NCBI GenBank assembly: GCA_017983495.1
Contig: JAGOBH010000002.1
Coordinates: forward strand, 186,001 to 250,000
Reading direction: 5' to 3'
DNA: 64,000 bases
Source: Pyrinomonadaceae bacterium
GTDB lineage: Bacteria; Acidobacteriota; Blastocatellia; Pyrinomonadales; Pyrinomonadaceae
The position numbers and the translations under genes are program-made. The notes beneath the pieces were generated by a model. The model was given only the letters and a program-made list of their open reading frames with translations. It was not told where the DNA came from and searched no databases. Of this stretch, positions 33,327 to 40,600 are shown one piece after another (position 1 is the stretch's first letter; every line of letters starts with the position of its first letter).

Positions 33327-33788
33327 CTAGTCCAAATTCTGTGTAACGGCCCACTTCAACCACCGACTAATGGCTTGTTCAATAGTTGTGGCGTCTTTAG
33401 CGACGTTCTCGCCAACGATTGCCTCAAGTGCAGGCAACCAGCTTCCGGAGGGCCTTAACCTGAGTTCTCGAAAGATATGCGGGAGGGCCTTCGGCCCCAT
33501 TCCAACCATCCGCAAATATAGCGGATGAGCCACCTTGGGTTGCATCATCGAGAGTTTTGATGTTTCTTTTTGCCATTTATTCGCGAGCTCTTGAAATTCT
33601 TTGCCCGCATTTTTGCGCAAGGACAATTTCTGACCAAGATGTGCAATAAAGTACTGCCGACTCGCGACTAGATCCTCATCACCTGCGCTGTAAAGCATCA
33701 AATCTATTTCGGAGATTCCCCGAGGGTTAAGGTGCTCGCTTCGATCACAACCCCGATAGGCAAATGTCCCATAAGCTACTTCATGCAT
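33327..33788 (-). CDS. Helical protein paired with DUF7689-like gene
   Basis: 153 residues, mainly helical. The C-terminal half has HPLYLRMVGMGPKALPHIFRE, then GSWLPALEAIVGEN and ISRWLKWA, which look like a conserved small-domain family often beside the Cys/His protein. No membrane segment or catalytic motif is visible. The N-terminal ~35 residues may not be native to the family; an internal start is possible. It overlaps neither neighbour but is only 5 nt from the stop of the gene upstream and 8 nt from the start of the gene downstream, so the three are surely cotranscribed. Confidence 0.7.
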   Translation of the reverse strand: MHEVAYGTFAYRGCDRSEHLNPRGISEIDLMLYSAGDEDLVASRQYFIAHLGQKLSLRKNAGKEFQELANKWQKETSKLSMMQPKVAHPLYLRMVGMGPKALPHIFRELRLRPSGSWLPALEAIVGENVAKDATTIEQAISRWLKWAVTQNLD

Positions 33789-33793
33789 AACTC

Positions 33794-34408
33794 TTACTCC
33801 GTACGCCGAACTAAACTCAGAGCGTATTTGGAGAACTTCTTTACCTCATCGATAAATACAAATTGCGAGACATCTATCGTATTAAACGAATAAAGAAAAA
33901 TACGAATCGCTGTCTTCTCATATCGCGTTATGGTCGCTTGATTTATATATGATTCGGGCGGGAACTCAAGATCGTGACCCACAACTTTCACATTTGTAAG
34001 TAGTCTGTCTGGGGTTAGCAGGGGATAATCCAGTTGAACGAGCGATTCGAACGAATTATCAAATTCAAAGACGGCGGATAACTGTGCATCAACCATCGTT
34101 TCCTTAAAAAACGACGAGAGCCAAGTGGTCATATTCTCTAAAAAGGGCTCCCGAACGTCTGGGTCTGGGGAGGGGCCCGGTGCAAACGAGACATCTATAA
34201 TCCAGTTGTCATCAAAAAATGCAGAGAATAAATGACCGTGCTCTTTTCTTTTAGGATCTTTGGTTCCGTAGGAATATGAAAAAGTGAGGCTGTCTGGCTT
34301 TTTCGGATTGATATCGGCAATAAATGCATCCTTATCGAACTTGGTCGAATCAATCTTCAAAATCACGCGAAGAGAGATACATTTCAGCCGTTTCATTACA
34401 GACGCCAT
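33794..34408 (-). CDS. Unknown protein, first gene of the DUF7689 cassette
   Basis: 204 residues, alternating strands and helices. Features include RVILKIDSTKFDKDAFIADI, LFSAFFDDNWIIDVSFAPG, and a basic end. No signal peptide, membrane segment or recognised motif. Base use is more AT-rich than the core genes, suggesting acquisition. A perfect 13-bp terminator stem (34508-34543) lies upstream of it, and repeat and groEL-remnant DNA beyond that. Confidence 0.6.
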   Translation of the reverse strand: MASVMKRLKCISLRVILKIDSTKFDKDAFIADINPKKPDSLTFSYSYGTKDPKRKEHGHLFSAFFDDNWIIDVSFAPGPSPDPDVREPFLENMTTWLSSFFKETMVDAQLSAVFEFDNSFESLVQLDYPLLTPDRLLTNVKVVGHDLEFPPESYINQATITRYEKTAIRIFLYSFNTIDVSQFVFIDEVKKFSKYALSLVRRTE

Positions 34409-34507
34409 AACGATATAATCCTGTAAGTCTTCCTAAGACTAACAGAATAGTATCCGAAAGTTAAGGTTTCGGACAACCGCTGAAAGCAATTCCTTGAATC
34501 CTGAAAC

Positions 34508-34543
34508 AAAAGAAGGCCTCAGCGATTGCCGAGGCCTTCTTTT
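34508..34543. terminator. Bidirectional intrinsic terminator associated with the groEL remnant
   Basis: Perfect 13-bp stem AAAAGAAGGCCTC / GAGGCCTTCTTTT around a 10-nt loop; T-runs follow on both strands. Confidence 0.88.
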
Positions 34544-34613
34544 ACAGCAATGAGTTACCGCCACGTCACCAAAACGGCGCCACCCCTCACGAGCAAGGAG
34601 GGGAGTAAGAAGA

Positions 34614-34688
34614 TTAAATTCCCATGCCCATGCCGCCGGGCATTCCGCCCATGTGGTCGCCGCCCTTGTCGTCAGGGGCGTCGGCGAT
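34614..34688 (-). pseudogene. groEL 3'-end remnant
   Basis: About 24 codons reading IADAPDDKGGDHMGGM then PGGMGMGI and a TAA stop: the acidic linker and GGM-rich tail that end GroEL. Upstream the frame closes at a TGA (34692-34694) exactly where repeat D begins. The terminator at 34508-34543 would be the original groEL terminator. No other part of groEL is in the window. Confidence 0.72.
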
Positions 34689-34811
34689 TATTCAACCCTG
34701 CACGCTCGTTTATGCTCGCGTTTCCGCCATTCACCCCATCGCCTTCATTCGTTCTTCCGGGCATCCACATACAAGAAAGGCCCGCCAGCCCGGGCTTTCA
34801 GGCTCCCAACC
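34686..34811. repeat. Dispersed repeat family D, copy 2
   Basis: Aligns with 32648-32775 and ends in a hairpin (AAAGGCCCG / CCCGGGCTTT, ~34776-34799). It abuts the groEL remnant. Confidence 0.68.
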
Positions 34812-34939
34812 GAAACGTCGAGAGTTAACATCTGAATATCGTCCCCGATTTTGCGTTACCGGGAACGCAGGCCCGGTCCAGATTTCATAAAGGCCAACTC
34901 TCAGCAATTTTTGGCACCGTAATTTTGTCGCGCTATCGT

Positions 34940-36601
34940 TCAATAATAATTAATTTCACGGGTAATAACTTTGGTCGATTCAAAATATGTTTCTCCAAAT
35001 TTGATGACCTGTTCGAGTTCTGTTCGCTTAATCCAGTTCTTCTTGGCGTCGAACTCATATTGATACTTGGTAACATTAGAATTAGAAATGCCATATTCCC
35101 AGCGAAGTTCTAGATTGGTGACCGCGTCCCGTAATCTGTATTCGTTTGTGCAGAAATTGGATTTAGCAACACAGACAGTTGTTTCCTTCAGAAAGCCCCG
35201 TTCTTTTGTTGTCGTCGTTTTCTTTTGCATAACAAATTTGGAGTTGTCGAGTTTTTCAGGTCGCCATTCTTCAATAATTTTGTCGCCCTTATTTTCATAC
35301 TCAATTGTTCGTAATTGAAGCTCACCCGTCTTATCAAATTCATCATTGACGGTTCTGCCCGCTGAATCTAAGCGTTGTACTCGCTTCCAACGTATTTTGC
35401 CATCCGGATCAAACTGTGATTTGGATCCGTTGCCATAAATGGTGACGAACTTATTTGATAGTTCGAATTGTGCGCAGGAGGTACATTTATAATAATTCTC
35501 GATCACGAGTGACCGGCTATCGTTATCATAAAACCGCAATTGTCTCGTTTTGATAGGAAATTCCATAGAGTTCATTTGCTGAATCCACATCAGTGCAAGG
35601 GTCGAGTACGGGTCGCGATCAGAGTATATTGTTTTATCGCGGAAATCGACGTAGCCTGCAGGAGTATATCTGACTGTCTCAGTAGAGACGGGTTCACCAT
35701 TTTCCCATTTTTCAAATTTTTCTTGGGGAATATAAACAGTTTCCTGGACCAACTCCACTTTTCCAAAAAGATTTTCGCGTTCAACATCAGGCGTTCCGAA
35801 TCGACCTGTTTGAGTTATATCTCGGCTTTTCGAGGGCGGAGCAGATTGTTTGGGGAATCCATTGATGGCTTTAGGAACTTGAGAGCCCAAATCTCGGTTG
35901 CCTGGACGGAGTATCACGAGTGGAGTTTGATTCAATAACAAACTACGCAAATACGCTACAGGAATCGAAAAATTAAGAGCCTGGCCAGCTTCAATTGAGC
36001 CAACAGCTATGCCCACAACTTCACCCAGATCATTGAGGATTGGACCGCCGCTGCTTCCTTCTGAAATTGGAGCGGTGACCTGAATTAGCGTCTTGCTAGG
36101 AGTCTTTCGAATGCTACTGACAATTCCTTGCGAAAAGGTACCTTCGAGCCCTTCGGGATTTCCGACAGCGTATACTTGGTCGCCAATGACCGTGGAACCA
36201 TCGGCTCCGAGCTTTAGTGCTTTGCCGACCACGTTCCCAATTTTTAGTAAGGCAAGATCGTTCTTTTCATCAAGTCCAACCGTTCCCAATACTCTATACG
36301 AACCTTCTCGGCCGTAGATTTTTATCGAACCACGAGTAGTACCGCTAATTACATGAAAATTGGTGGCGACGATATCGTCAGCGACAAAGAACCCACTTCC
36401 CAGTTTGGTCACATCCGTCCCGGTACCCGTCATCACAATCGTGACAGTAGATGGAAGGGACCGTTGGGCGATTTGTCGCGCCGAAAATTTTCCTTCCTGT
36501 GCAGATGTCCTTACGATCAAGCTACCAATTACAATCGTAAGATAAAAAATGTCTATTGATTTAAGTCTAAAACTGAATTTCATAATAGGGGAAATGAACA
36601 T
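34940..36601 (-). CDS. Trypsin-like serine protease (S1C/HtrA-type) with an unrecognised C-terminal half
   Basis: 553 residues. A membrane anchor or signal (~15-35) is followed by a trypsin-like domain with a full triad: His83 in ATNFHVIS, Asp115 in KNDLALL, Ser184 in EGSSGGPIL. There is no PDZ domain. Residues ~270-553 are instead a beta-rich, Lys/Arg/Glu-rich part with loosely repeating segments (GYVDFRDKTIYSDRD; DSAGRTVNDEFDKTG; YEFDAKKNWIKRTELEQ) recalling YD/RHS-like strand repeats. Two Cys in YYKCTSCAQ could form a disulphide. The start could also be the ATG 6 codons in (36583). Confidence 0.85.
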   Translation of the reverse strand: MFISPIMKFSFRLKSIDIFYLTIVIGSLIVRTSAQEGKFSARQIAQRSLPSTVTIVMTGTGTDVTKLGSGFFVADDIVATNFHVISGTTRGSIKIYGREGSYRVLGTVGLDEKNDLALLKIGNVVGKALKLGADGSTVIGDQVYAVGNPEGLEGTFSQGIVSSIRKTPSKTLIQVTAPISEGSSGGPILNDLGEVVGIAVGSIEAGQALNFSIPVAYLRSLLLNQTPLVILRPGNRDLGSQVPKAINGFPKQSAPPSKSRDITQTGRFGTPDVERENLFGKVELVQETVYIPQEKFEKWENGEPVSTETVRYTPAGYVDFRDKTIYSDRDPYSTLALMWIQQMNSMEFPIKTRQLRFYDNDSRSLVIENYYKCTSCAQFELSNKFVTIYGNGSKSQFDPDGKIRWKRVQRLDSAGRTVNDEFDKTGELQLRTIEYENKGDKIIEEWRPEKLDNSKFVMQKKTTTTKERGFLKETTVCVAKSNFCTNEYRLRDAVTNLELRWEYGISNSNVTKYQYEFDAKKNWIKRTELEQVIKFGETYFESTKVITREINYY

Positions 36602-36635
36602 TTTTATGCAGATACCTTCTAATCATAAGGTCGCC

Positions 36636-36660
36636 GGGGGGGGGGAGGCCCCCCTCTTTT
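36636..36660 (+). terminator. G10 tract and hairpin (terminator-like)
   Basis: Ten G, then AGG, then six C, folding as GGGGGG-AGG-CCCCCC followed by TCTTTT on the forward strand. No forward gene precedes it, so its role is unclear; the G run may be length-variable. Confidence 0.4.
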
Positions 36661-36708
36661 CAATTGCTTTGTAGAATCGCGGGCCTGACACCAATTAACT
36701 ACATTTTC

Positions 36709-37632
36709 TCAGTCGAAGTCGGAGAATATTCCTTCTGGGACATCCGCATCAGGTTTTGAAGATATCCAGATGTCTTTCTTGTCGCCATCGCTCCAACCAA
36801 TGAGTGCTGATACCGATTCTTTTCCTTCGAAAAAAACAAGATTCTGAGGTCGATAGGTGTGAGACGAAGCAAACTCTAGCATGTAAGGCAAGCTTCCCGC
36901 AAGTAAAAAGACAAAATCAAGCCCTGCAAGGGAAGCAGTTATTCCCGTTACCGTCGAGCCTTCCGTCGTCAGGTTAAAAGCCGCATGCTTACCGATGCTA
37001 AATCTGTATTTGTCGGAATCGATTTCATGAAAGGGCATATATAAACCATAAGGTCTAGGTAATGGTGAATTAAAGGCAGCTGCAATATTATTTGGCAATG
37101 AGAATGTCTTTGGATTGACGCTTAATCTCGAGAAGTAAAGATTCAGCAATGTCTTCAGGAACCATCTTTCTAAGTCAAAGCCCGCAAACAAATATGCGCG
37201 GATGGGCCTCTCGAATTGTGCCTCCAGGGTTTTCGGAAGCTGCTGAACAACGCGAACAAATCGACCAATCTCTCTATCAACGACGCCAAAGGCGGAATTG
37301 TGGCGTCGACACATTCTCTTGGTCTTCAGTGCGTCGCTGTTAAGTGGCAGTTCTTTTACAAAATTCGCGGTCTGGAGCCGAATTCGATCTTCCGTCAGCT
37401 CCTTGAGAACCGCCTTTGAGATGATGTGCTCACGCGAGATTCCCGCGCCACAGTTATTAGTGTAGGCAAAGTGACACTTACGGATCTGCTCGCCAGTTCC
37501 AGGCAACGGCGGATTGTAATCCTTCCATATAAGTTGGATATCCCCGTTGGAGTTCAGATGGCAATCGCCGAACAACTTTCCGCTTTCACAACCACACGGC
37601 GATTCAGGAGGAACGATTAGCCAATAAGTCAT
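36709..37632 (-). CDS. SEC-C motif and HNH-like protein
   Basis: 307 residues. The N-terminus has a SEC-C-type zinc motif: CGCESGKLFGDCH (res ~13-25). Then CHFAYTNNCGAGISREHIIS (~53-72) and CRRHNS (~107-112) form the C/C...EHIIS...C/HN pattern of HNH-type treble-clef nucleases. The remaining ~190 residues are mixed helix/strand without a known signature. A nuclease or nucleic-acid-binding role is inferred from the zinc/HNH pattern only. It lies alone, with the G-tract hairpin after it and the repeat-rich gap before it. Confidence 0.7.
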   Translation of the reverse strand: MTYWLIVPPESPCGCESGKLFGDCHLNSNGDIQLIWKDYNPPLPGTGEQIRKCHFAYTNNCGAGISREHIISKAVLKELTEDRIRLQTANFVKELPLNSDALKTKRMCRRHNSAFGVVDREIGRFVRVVQQLPKTLEAQFERPIRAYLFAGFDLERWFLKTLLNLYFSRLSVNPKTFSLPNNIAAAFNSPLPRPYGLYMPFHEIDSDKYRFSIGKHAAFNLTTEGSTVTGITASLAGLDFVFLLAGSLPYMLEFASSHTYRPQNLVFFEGKESVSALIGWSDGDKKDIWISSKPDADVPEGIFSDFD

Positions 37633-37695
37633 AAGCTGAAAAAGGCTTCACCCGTTGCCGAGCGATGCCTTTGTAAACTAACTATACTCGGGATG

Positions 37696-37725
37696 TTACA
37701 GTCCCATCCTCATGCCGCCCACGAT
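37696..37725 (-). pseudogene. Possible second groEL-tail remnant
   Basis: Reads IVGGMRMGL and a TAA stop, GGM-like but very short. Downstream (37640-37670) a degraded AAAGGC...TTGCCGAG...GCCTTT segment resembles the terminator at 34508-34543. Weak evidence. Confidence 0.3.
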
Positions 37726-37859
37726 AGCAATGGAAAATGGAAAACGGAGAATGAAAACTGAGAATACTAAGCATCGATAAGTATTTTCGGATTTTTTCGA
37801 GCTATTAACAAGAGCTTTAGGCTGGCACCGGTTGGTTTGCCATGGCCTTGTTCCCAGTC

Positions 37860-38004
37860 TTCTCTTCGATCCCGGAGGGATCGCACGTTTATAGAACATC
37901 GATCACCGCCCAATACCGTTCGACCCCGGCCGGGGTCGTATGTTCTCTTTGTCCTGCATTGCAGCCTATAAACATTCGACGCCGCCGGCGTCGGTTCTTG
38001 TCGC
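37860..38004. repeat. Dispersed repeat family C, copy 2 (~144 bp, multi-palindrome)
   Basis: Holds GATCCCGGAGGGATC (37868-37882), GTTTATAG (37887-37894) pairing with CTATAAAC (37966-37973), GAACAT with ATGTTC inside it, the perfect 18-bp palindrome CGACCCCGGCCGGGGTCG (37921-37938), CTGCATTGCAG, and CGACGCCGCCGGCGTCG (37977-37993). Same order as copy 1. Confidence 0.88.
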
Positions 38005-38289
38005 CACAGTTGACACCGATGATATAATAAGTGTTACAGAATATGATCTTTGACAACCGAGTGCCGAAAAGCAAAAAGCTGGCGATGTGAAAGGCCCATT
38101 TCCGGTTTTTGGGCGGGTTCCGTCCGCGACATGTGGGAACTTGTTGGGACAACGGGACAGAAATTCGCAAATGCTCTAACCACAGATATAACAACAGTTA
38201 GCGTATTTGGGCGGTAGGAAAGATTCCCACTATTTCCGACTAAGTAGGAAATATTATGAATCTTTAATAAGACGACTTCGACGGAATGT

Positions 38290-38319
38290 CTTGTCAGAAC
38301 CGCCTCCGTCAGGGGGCGG
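38290..38319. repeat. Dispersed repeat family F, half copy
   Basis: Begins CTTGTCAGAACCGCCT; about 27 of 30 bases match the reverse complement of 41275-41304, which is inside a coding sequence. Confidence 0.75.
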
Positions 38320-38425
38320 CATCCGGGGCGGGGATCAGTACAATGCGGTTTGGAATTCAAACGTGCATATCTAACCCCGCAATTTGTGATGAACGCTGTA
38401 CCAAACTCCGACGCCAAAGCCGCCC

Positions 38426-38540
38426 GCGGTCTCTGCGTGAAACCGAGTTTTACCGCAAAGTACGCAAAGGTCAACGCAAAGGGGGGCAAAGTGAAAAAGG
38501 GGAAGAGTGAAAAAGGTGAAGAGTGAAAAAGTGAAAATTA
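38426..38540 (+). repeat. Dispersed repeat family A, copy 2
   Basis: GCGGTCTCTGCGTGAAACC, TACCGCAAAGTACGCAAAGG, then GCAAAGG/GCAAAGT and GTGAAAAAG tandem units to 38540. It matches copy 1 in inverse orientation. Confidence 0.75.
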
Positions 38541-38555
38541 ATGAACGCTCCACAA

Positions 38556-38602
38556 CCACCGGCCACTGACCACCGGCCACTGACCACTGCCGCCCGACCA
38601 CC
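38556..38602. repeat. 14-bp tandem repeat (CCACCGGCCACTGA)
   Basis: Two adjacent CCACCGGCCACTGA units with flanking partial copies (CCACTG, CCACCGCC). The unit is twice seven bases, like other arrays here. Confidence 0.7.
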
Positions 38603-38793
38603 GCCCGCAGTCTTCCAAAATTTCCTTGACGCATGCGTGCCGTCTATGCGACAAGATTCTGTATACGCAACGAGCAACGAAGGCTTGCCCTCAGATGTTT
38701 GAAAACCGGGATCCTAAATGGGACAAGCGCGGGAAAGTGAAAAGTAAAAAAGGGGAAGAGTGAAAAAGTGAAAAGCCGGATCGAATCTCGGAG

Positions 38794-38893
38794 GGCTCTG
38801 CGAAAAACTCTCCGGCCTCTGCGTGGAGCCTGTTCTTTAACGCAAAGGGGGAAAAGTAAAAGGTAAAAAAGGGGAAGAATGAAAAAGTGAAAA
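38794..38893 (+). repeat. Dispersed repeat family A, copy 3
   Basis: AACTCTCCGGCCTCTGCGTGG then ACGCAAAGGGGG and GTAAAA/GTGAAAA tails; shares the ACTCTCCGG start with copy 1. Similar GTGAAAA tails precede it at 38737-38775. Confidence 0.72.
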
Positions 38894-38968
38894 CGGACCC
38901 ACAGACGACGACCCACGACCCACGAACGACGAACCACGATTCACGGTTCACGATTAACGATCCACGTC
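38894..38968. repeat. Degenerate 7-8-nt tandem array (CACGAYT type)
   Basis: Repeated CCACGA, GACGAAC, CACGATT, CACGGTT, CACGATT, CGATCCACG units. Confidence 0.6.
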
Positions 38969-39112
38969 CTGTATTTACAACATTTACACCAAAAGTATCT
39001 CATTTCCGCGTTCTCGCGCGAGCAAATGGGACAAAATCGGGGTTAAGCGGCGTGGACTCAATGGTTTACCCTGTCCCATTTTGGCGAAAAAGTGGGACAG
39101 TGGTGGGACAAG

Positions 39113-39152
39113 GGATTGCGGATTTCGGATTGCGGATTGCGGATTGGGGACA
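39113..39152. repeat. Heptamer tandem array (GATTGCG)
   Basis: GATTGCG, GATTTCG, GATTGCG, GATTGCG, GATTGGG in succession after a TGGGACA pair. Confidence 0.75.
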
Positions 39153-39304
39153 GCGAGACACGGCGGCGAGGTTCTTTTTTGCTTTCAGGGTGGTCGTGTG
39201 GTTCAATTGAGATGTTGAAAATTCCAATCCAGTAGTGCGATCCTGACAGGCACTCGGGCGGCGGGCGTGGCCGTCTATTACATAAATCTCACGCACAAAC
39301 ACTG

Positions 39305-40600
39305 ATGCCGCGGAGAAAGTTTCGTCACACACAGCGTTTTGAGTCTTCGGGTGACAGCACCTTTCAGGAATATCTCCTCAATCAACCGACCCAACAAACA
39401 ACGCGTTCCGAGTTGCTGCGGCTGATTCGCGGGGGCGAAGACACGTATCTCGAACTCAAGGTCAAGCTGTCGAACAGCGAACGCATCGCCCAGGGCATCG
39501 TCGCCCTCGCCAATACCGACGGCGGCACGATCATCTTCGGCGTCAACGACCAACTGAGGATCGAGGGCGTCTCGAACCCGGAATGGGTCCAGACCGAGCT
39601 GACCCGCATCTGCCGCGAAGAGATCGTGCCGCCGCTCGTGCCGATGATCGACACGCTGGCGTTCGACAGCGGCAAACGCATCGTCGCCCTCGACATCGAC
39701 GGCAAACGCCGGCCGTATCGCACGCGCGACGGGCGATTTTACCTGCGGTTTGGGGCTGAGAAAAGGGAAGTGTCGCGTGACGAACTATCCGGATGGCTCG
39801 ACGAACTGCGGCCGCTCGGGTTTGAGAATATTCCTCTGCAAACCGTGACCGAGGACGATTTTGATGACGCTCTGCTGTGGTCATTCGCGAGCGGCTTTGA
39901 CGACAACGCCCCGAACGCCAACCTTTATCAAACGAGCGACTTTCTGCGAAAAGATCTACTGCTGGCGGTCGGGAATGCCGACGAGTTCTTCCCGACGGTC
40001 GCCGCCGTTTTATTGTTTGGCAAGGACGAACGCGTGCCCGAGCTGCTGCCGCGTTCGAACGTGACGGTCGCCAGATTTTCAGGCGACAACGGCTCGGCCC
40101 AGCTGATCGAGGCGGTCGAGCTGAAGGGCAACATGCACACGCAGTTCGAGGGCATCGTCGAATTTATCAAACGCTACGCCGATCTCGGCAAGGAGCGGCC
40201 GAAACGCAAACTCGAACTGGTGACGGAGACGGTCGTGAAACCGCGTTCGCATTATCATTATTATTCGATCGCCGAGGCCGTGATCAATGCGCTTATCCAT
40301 CGCGACCTAGCGTTGCGTGAGATCCGGACGCGGATCAATATCTACGACAGCTCGATCGAATTCATCAATCCGCGTCGGACCAACGGGTTTTCACCGCCGG
40401 CGTCGCGGGCGATACGCTATGGCATCACTCAGCGCTTAAATCCGCAGATCGCGGCTATATTTACGCGACGGGAGTACGGCGTCAACGCTCCACACGGCGG
40501 GTTGCCGATGATACTGCGGCAGTCGAACCGTTTCTCCGGCCGCAAGCCCGAGATCTATCTGGCGAACGATGAATTTAAGCTGAAGATCTTTGGCTCATGA
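39305..40600 (+). CDS. AlbA_2 (Schlafen-like) domain and C-terminal ATP-binding protein
   Basis: 431 residues. Residues ~35-155 form an AlbA_2 domain: DTYLELKVKLSNSERIAQGI, then ALANTDGGTIIFGVND and GRFYLRFG. The C-terminal half is the ATP-binding (HATPase_c_4-like) region usual in these proteins: HYHYYSIAEAVINALIHRDL, then SIEFINPRR. Such proteins are described as transcriptional regulators or nucleic-acid-binding helicase-like proteins; the role is not settled. Its TGA overlaps the next gene's ATG (ATGA), implying coupled translation. The upstream flank is repeat-rich. Confidence 0.85.
   Translation: MPRRKFRHTQRFESSGDSTFQEYLLNQPTQQTTRSELLRLIRGGEDTYLELKVKLSNSERIAQGIVALANTDGGTIIFGVNDQLRIEGVSNPEWVQTELTRICREEIVPPLVPMIDTLAFDSGKRIVALDIDGKRRPYRTRDGRFYLRFGAEKREVSRDELSGWLDELRPLGFENIPLQTVTEDDFDDALLWSFASGFDDNAPNANLYQTSDFLRKDLLLAVGNADEFFPTVAAVLLFGKDERVPELLPRSNVTVARFSGDNGSAQLIEAVELKGNMHTQFEGIVEFIKRYADLGKERPKRKLELVTETVVKPRSHYHYYSIAEAVINALIHRDLALREIRTRINIYDSSIEFINPRRTNGFSPPASRAIRYGITQRLNPQIAAIFTRREYGVNAPHGGLPMILRQSNRFSGRKPEIYLANDEFKLKIFGS

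Larger units (their letters stand above)
37633..39304. other. Long gene-free, repeat-rich region (1.67 kb)
   Basis: No supported gene. It contains a possible second groEL-tail remnant (37696-37725), repeat C copy 2, repeat F half-copy, two repeat A copies, heptamer arrays and TGGGACA clusters. Confidence 0.7.

Noticed and set aside
37727-37899. Protein-coding reading of the ORF upstream of the second groEL-like tail
   Set aside because: Overlaps repeat C and has no ribosome site; only the last ten codons resemble anything.
38426-39152. Possible CRISPR array
   Set aside because: Repeats are 7-14 nt with no spacer structure and no cas genes nearby; they are short tandem arrays.
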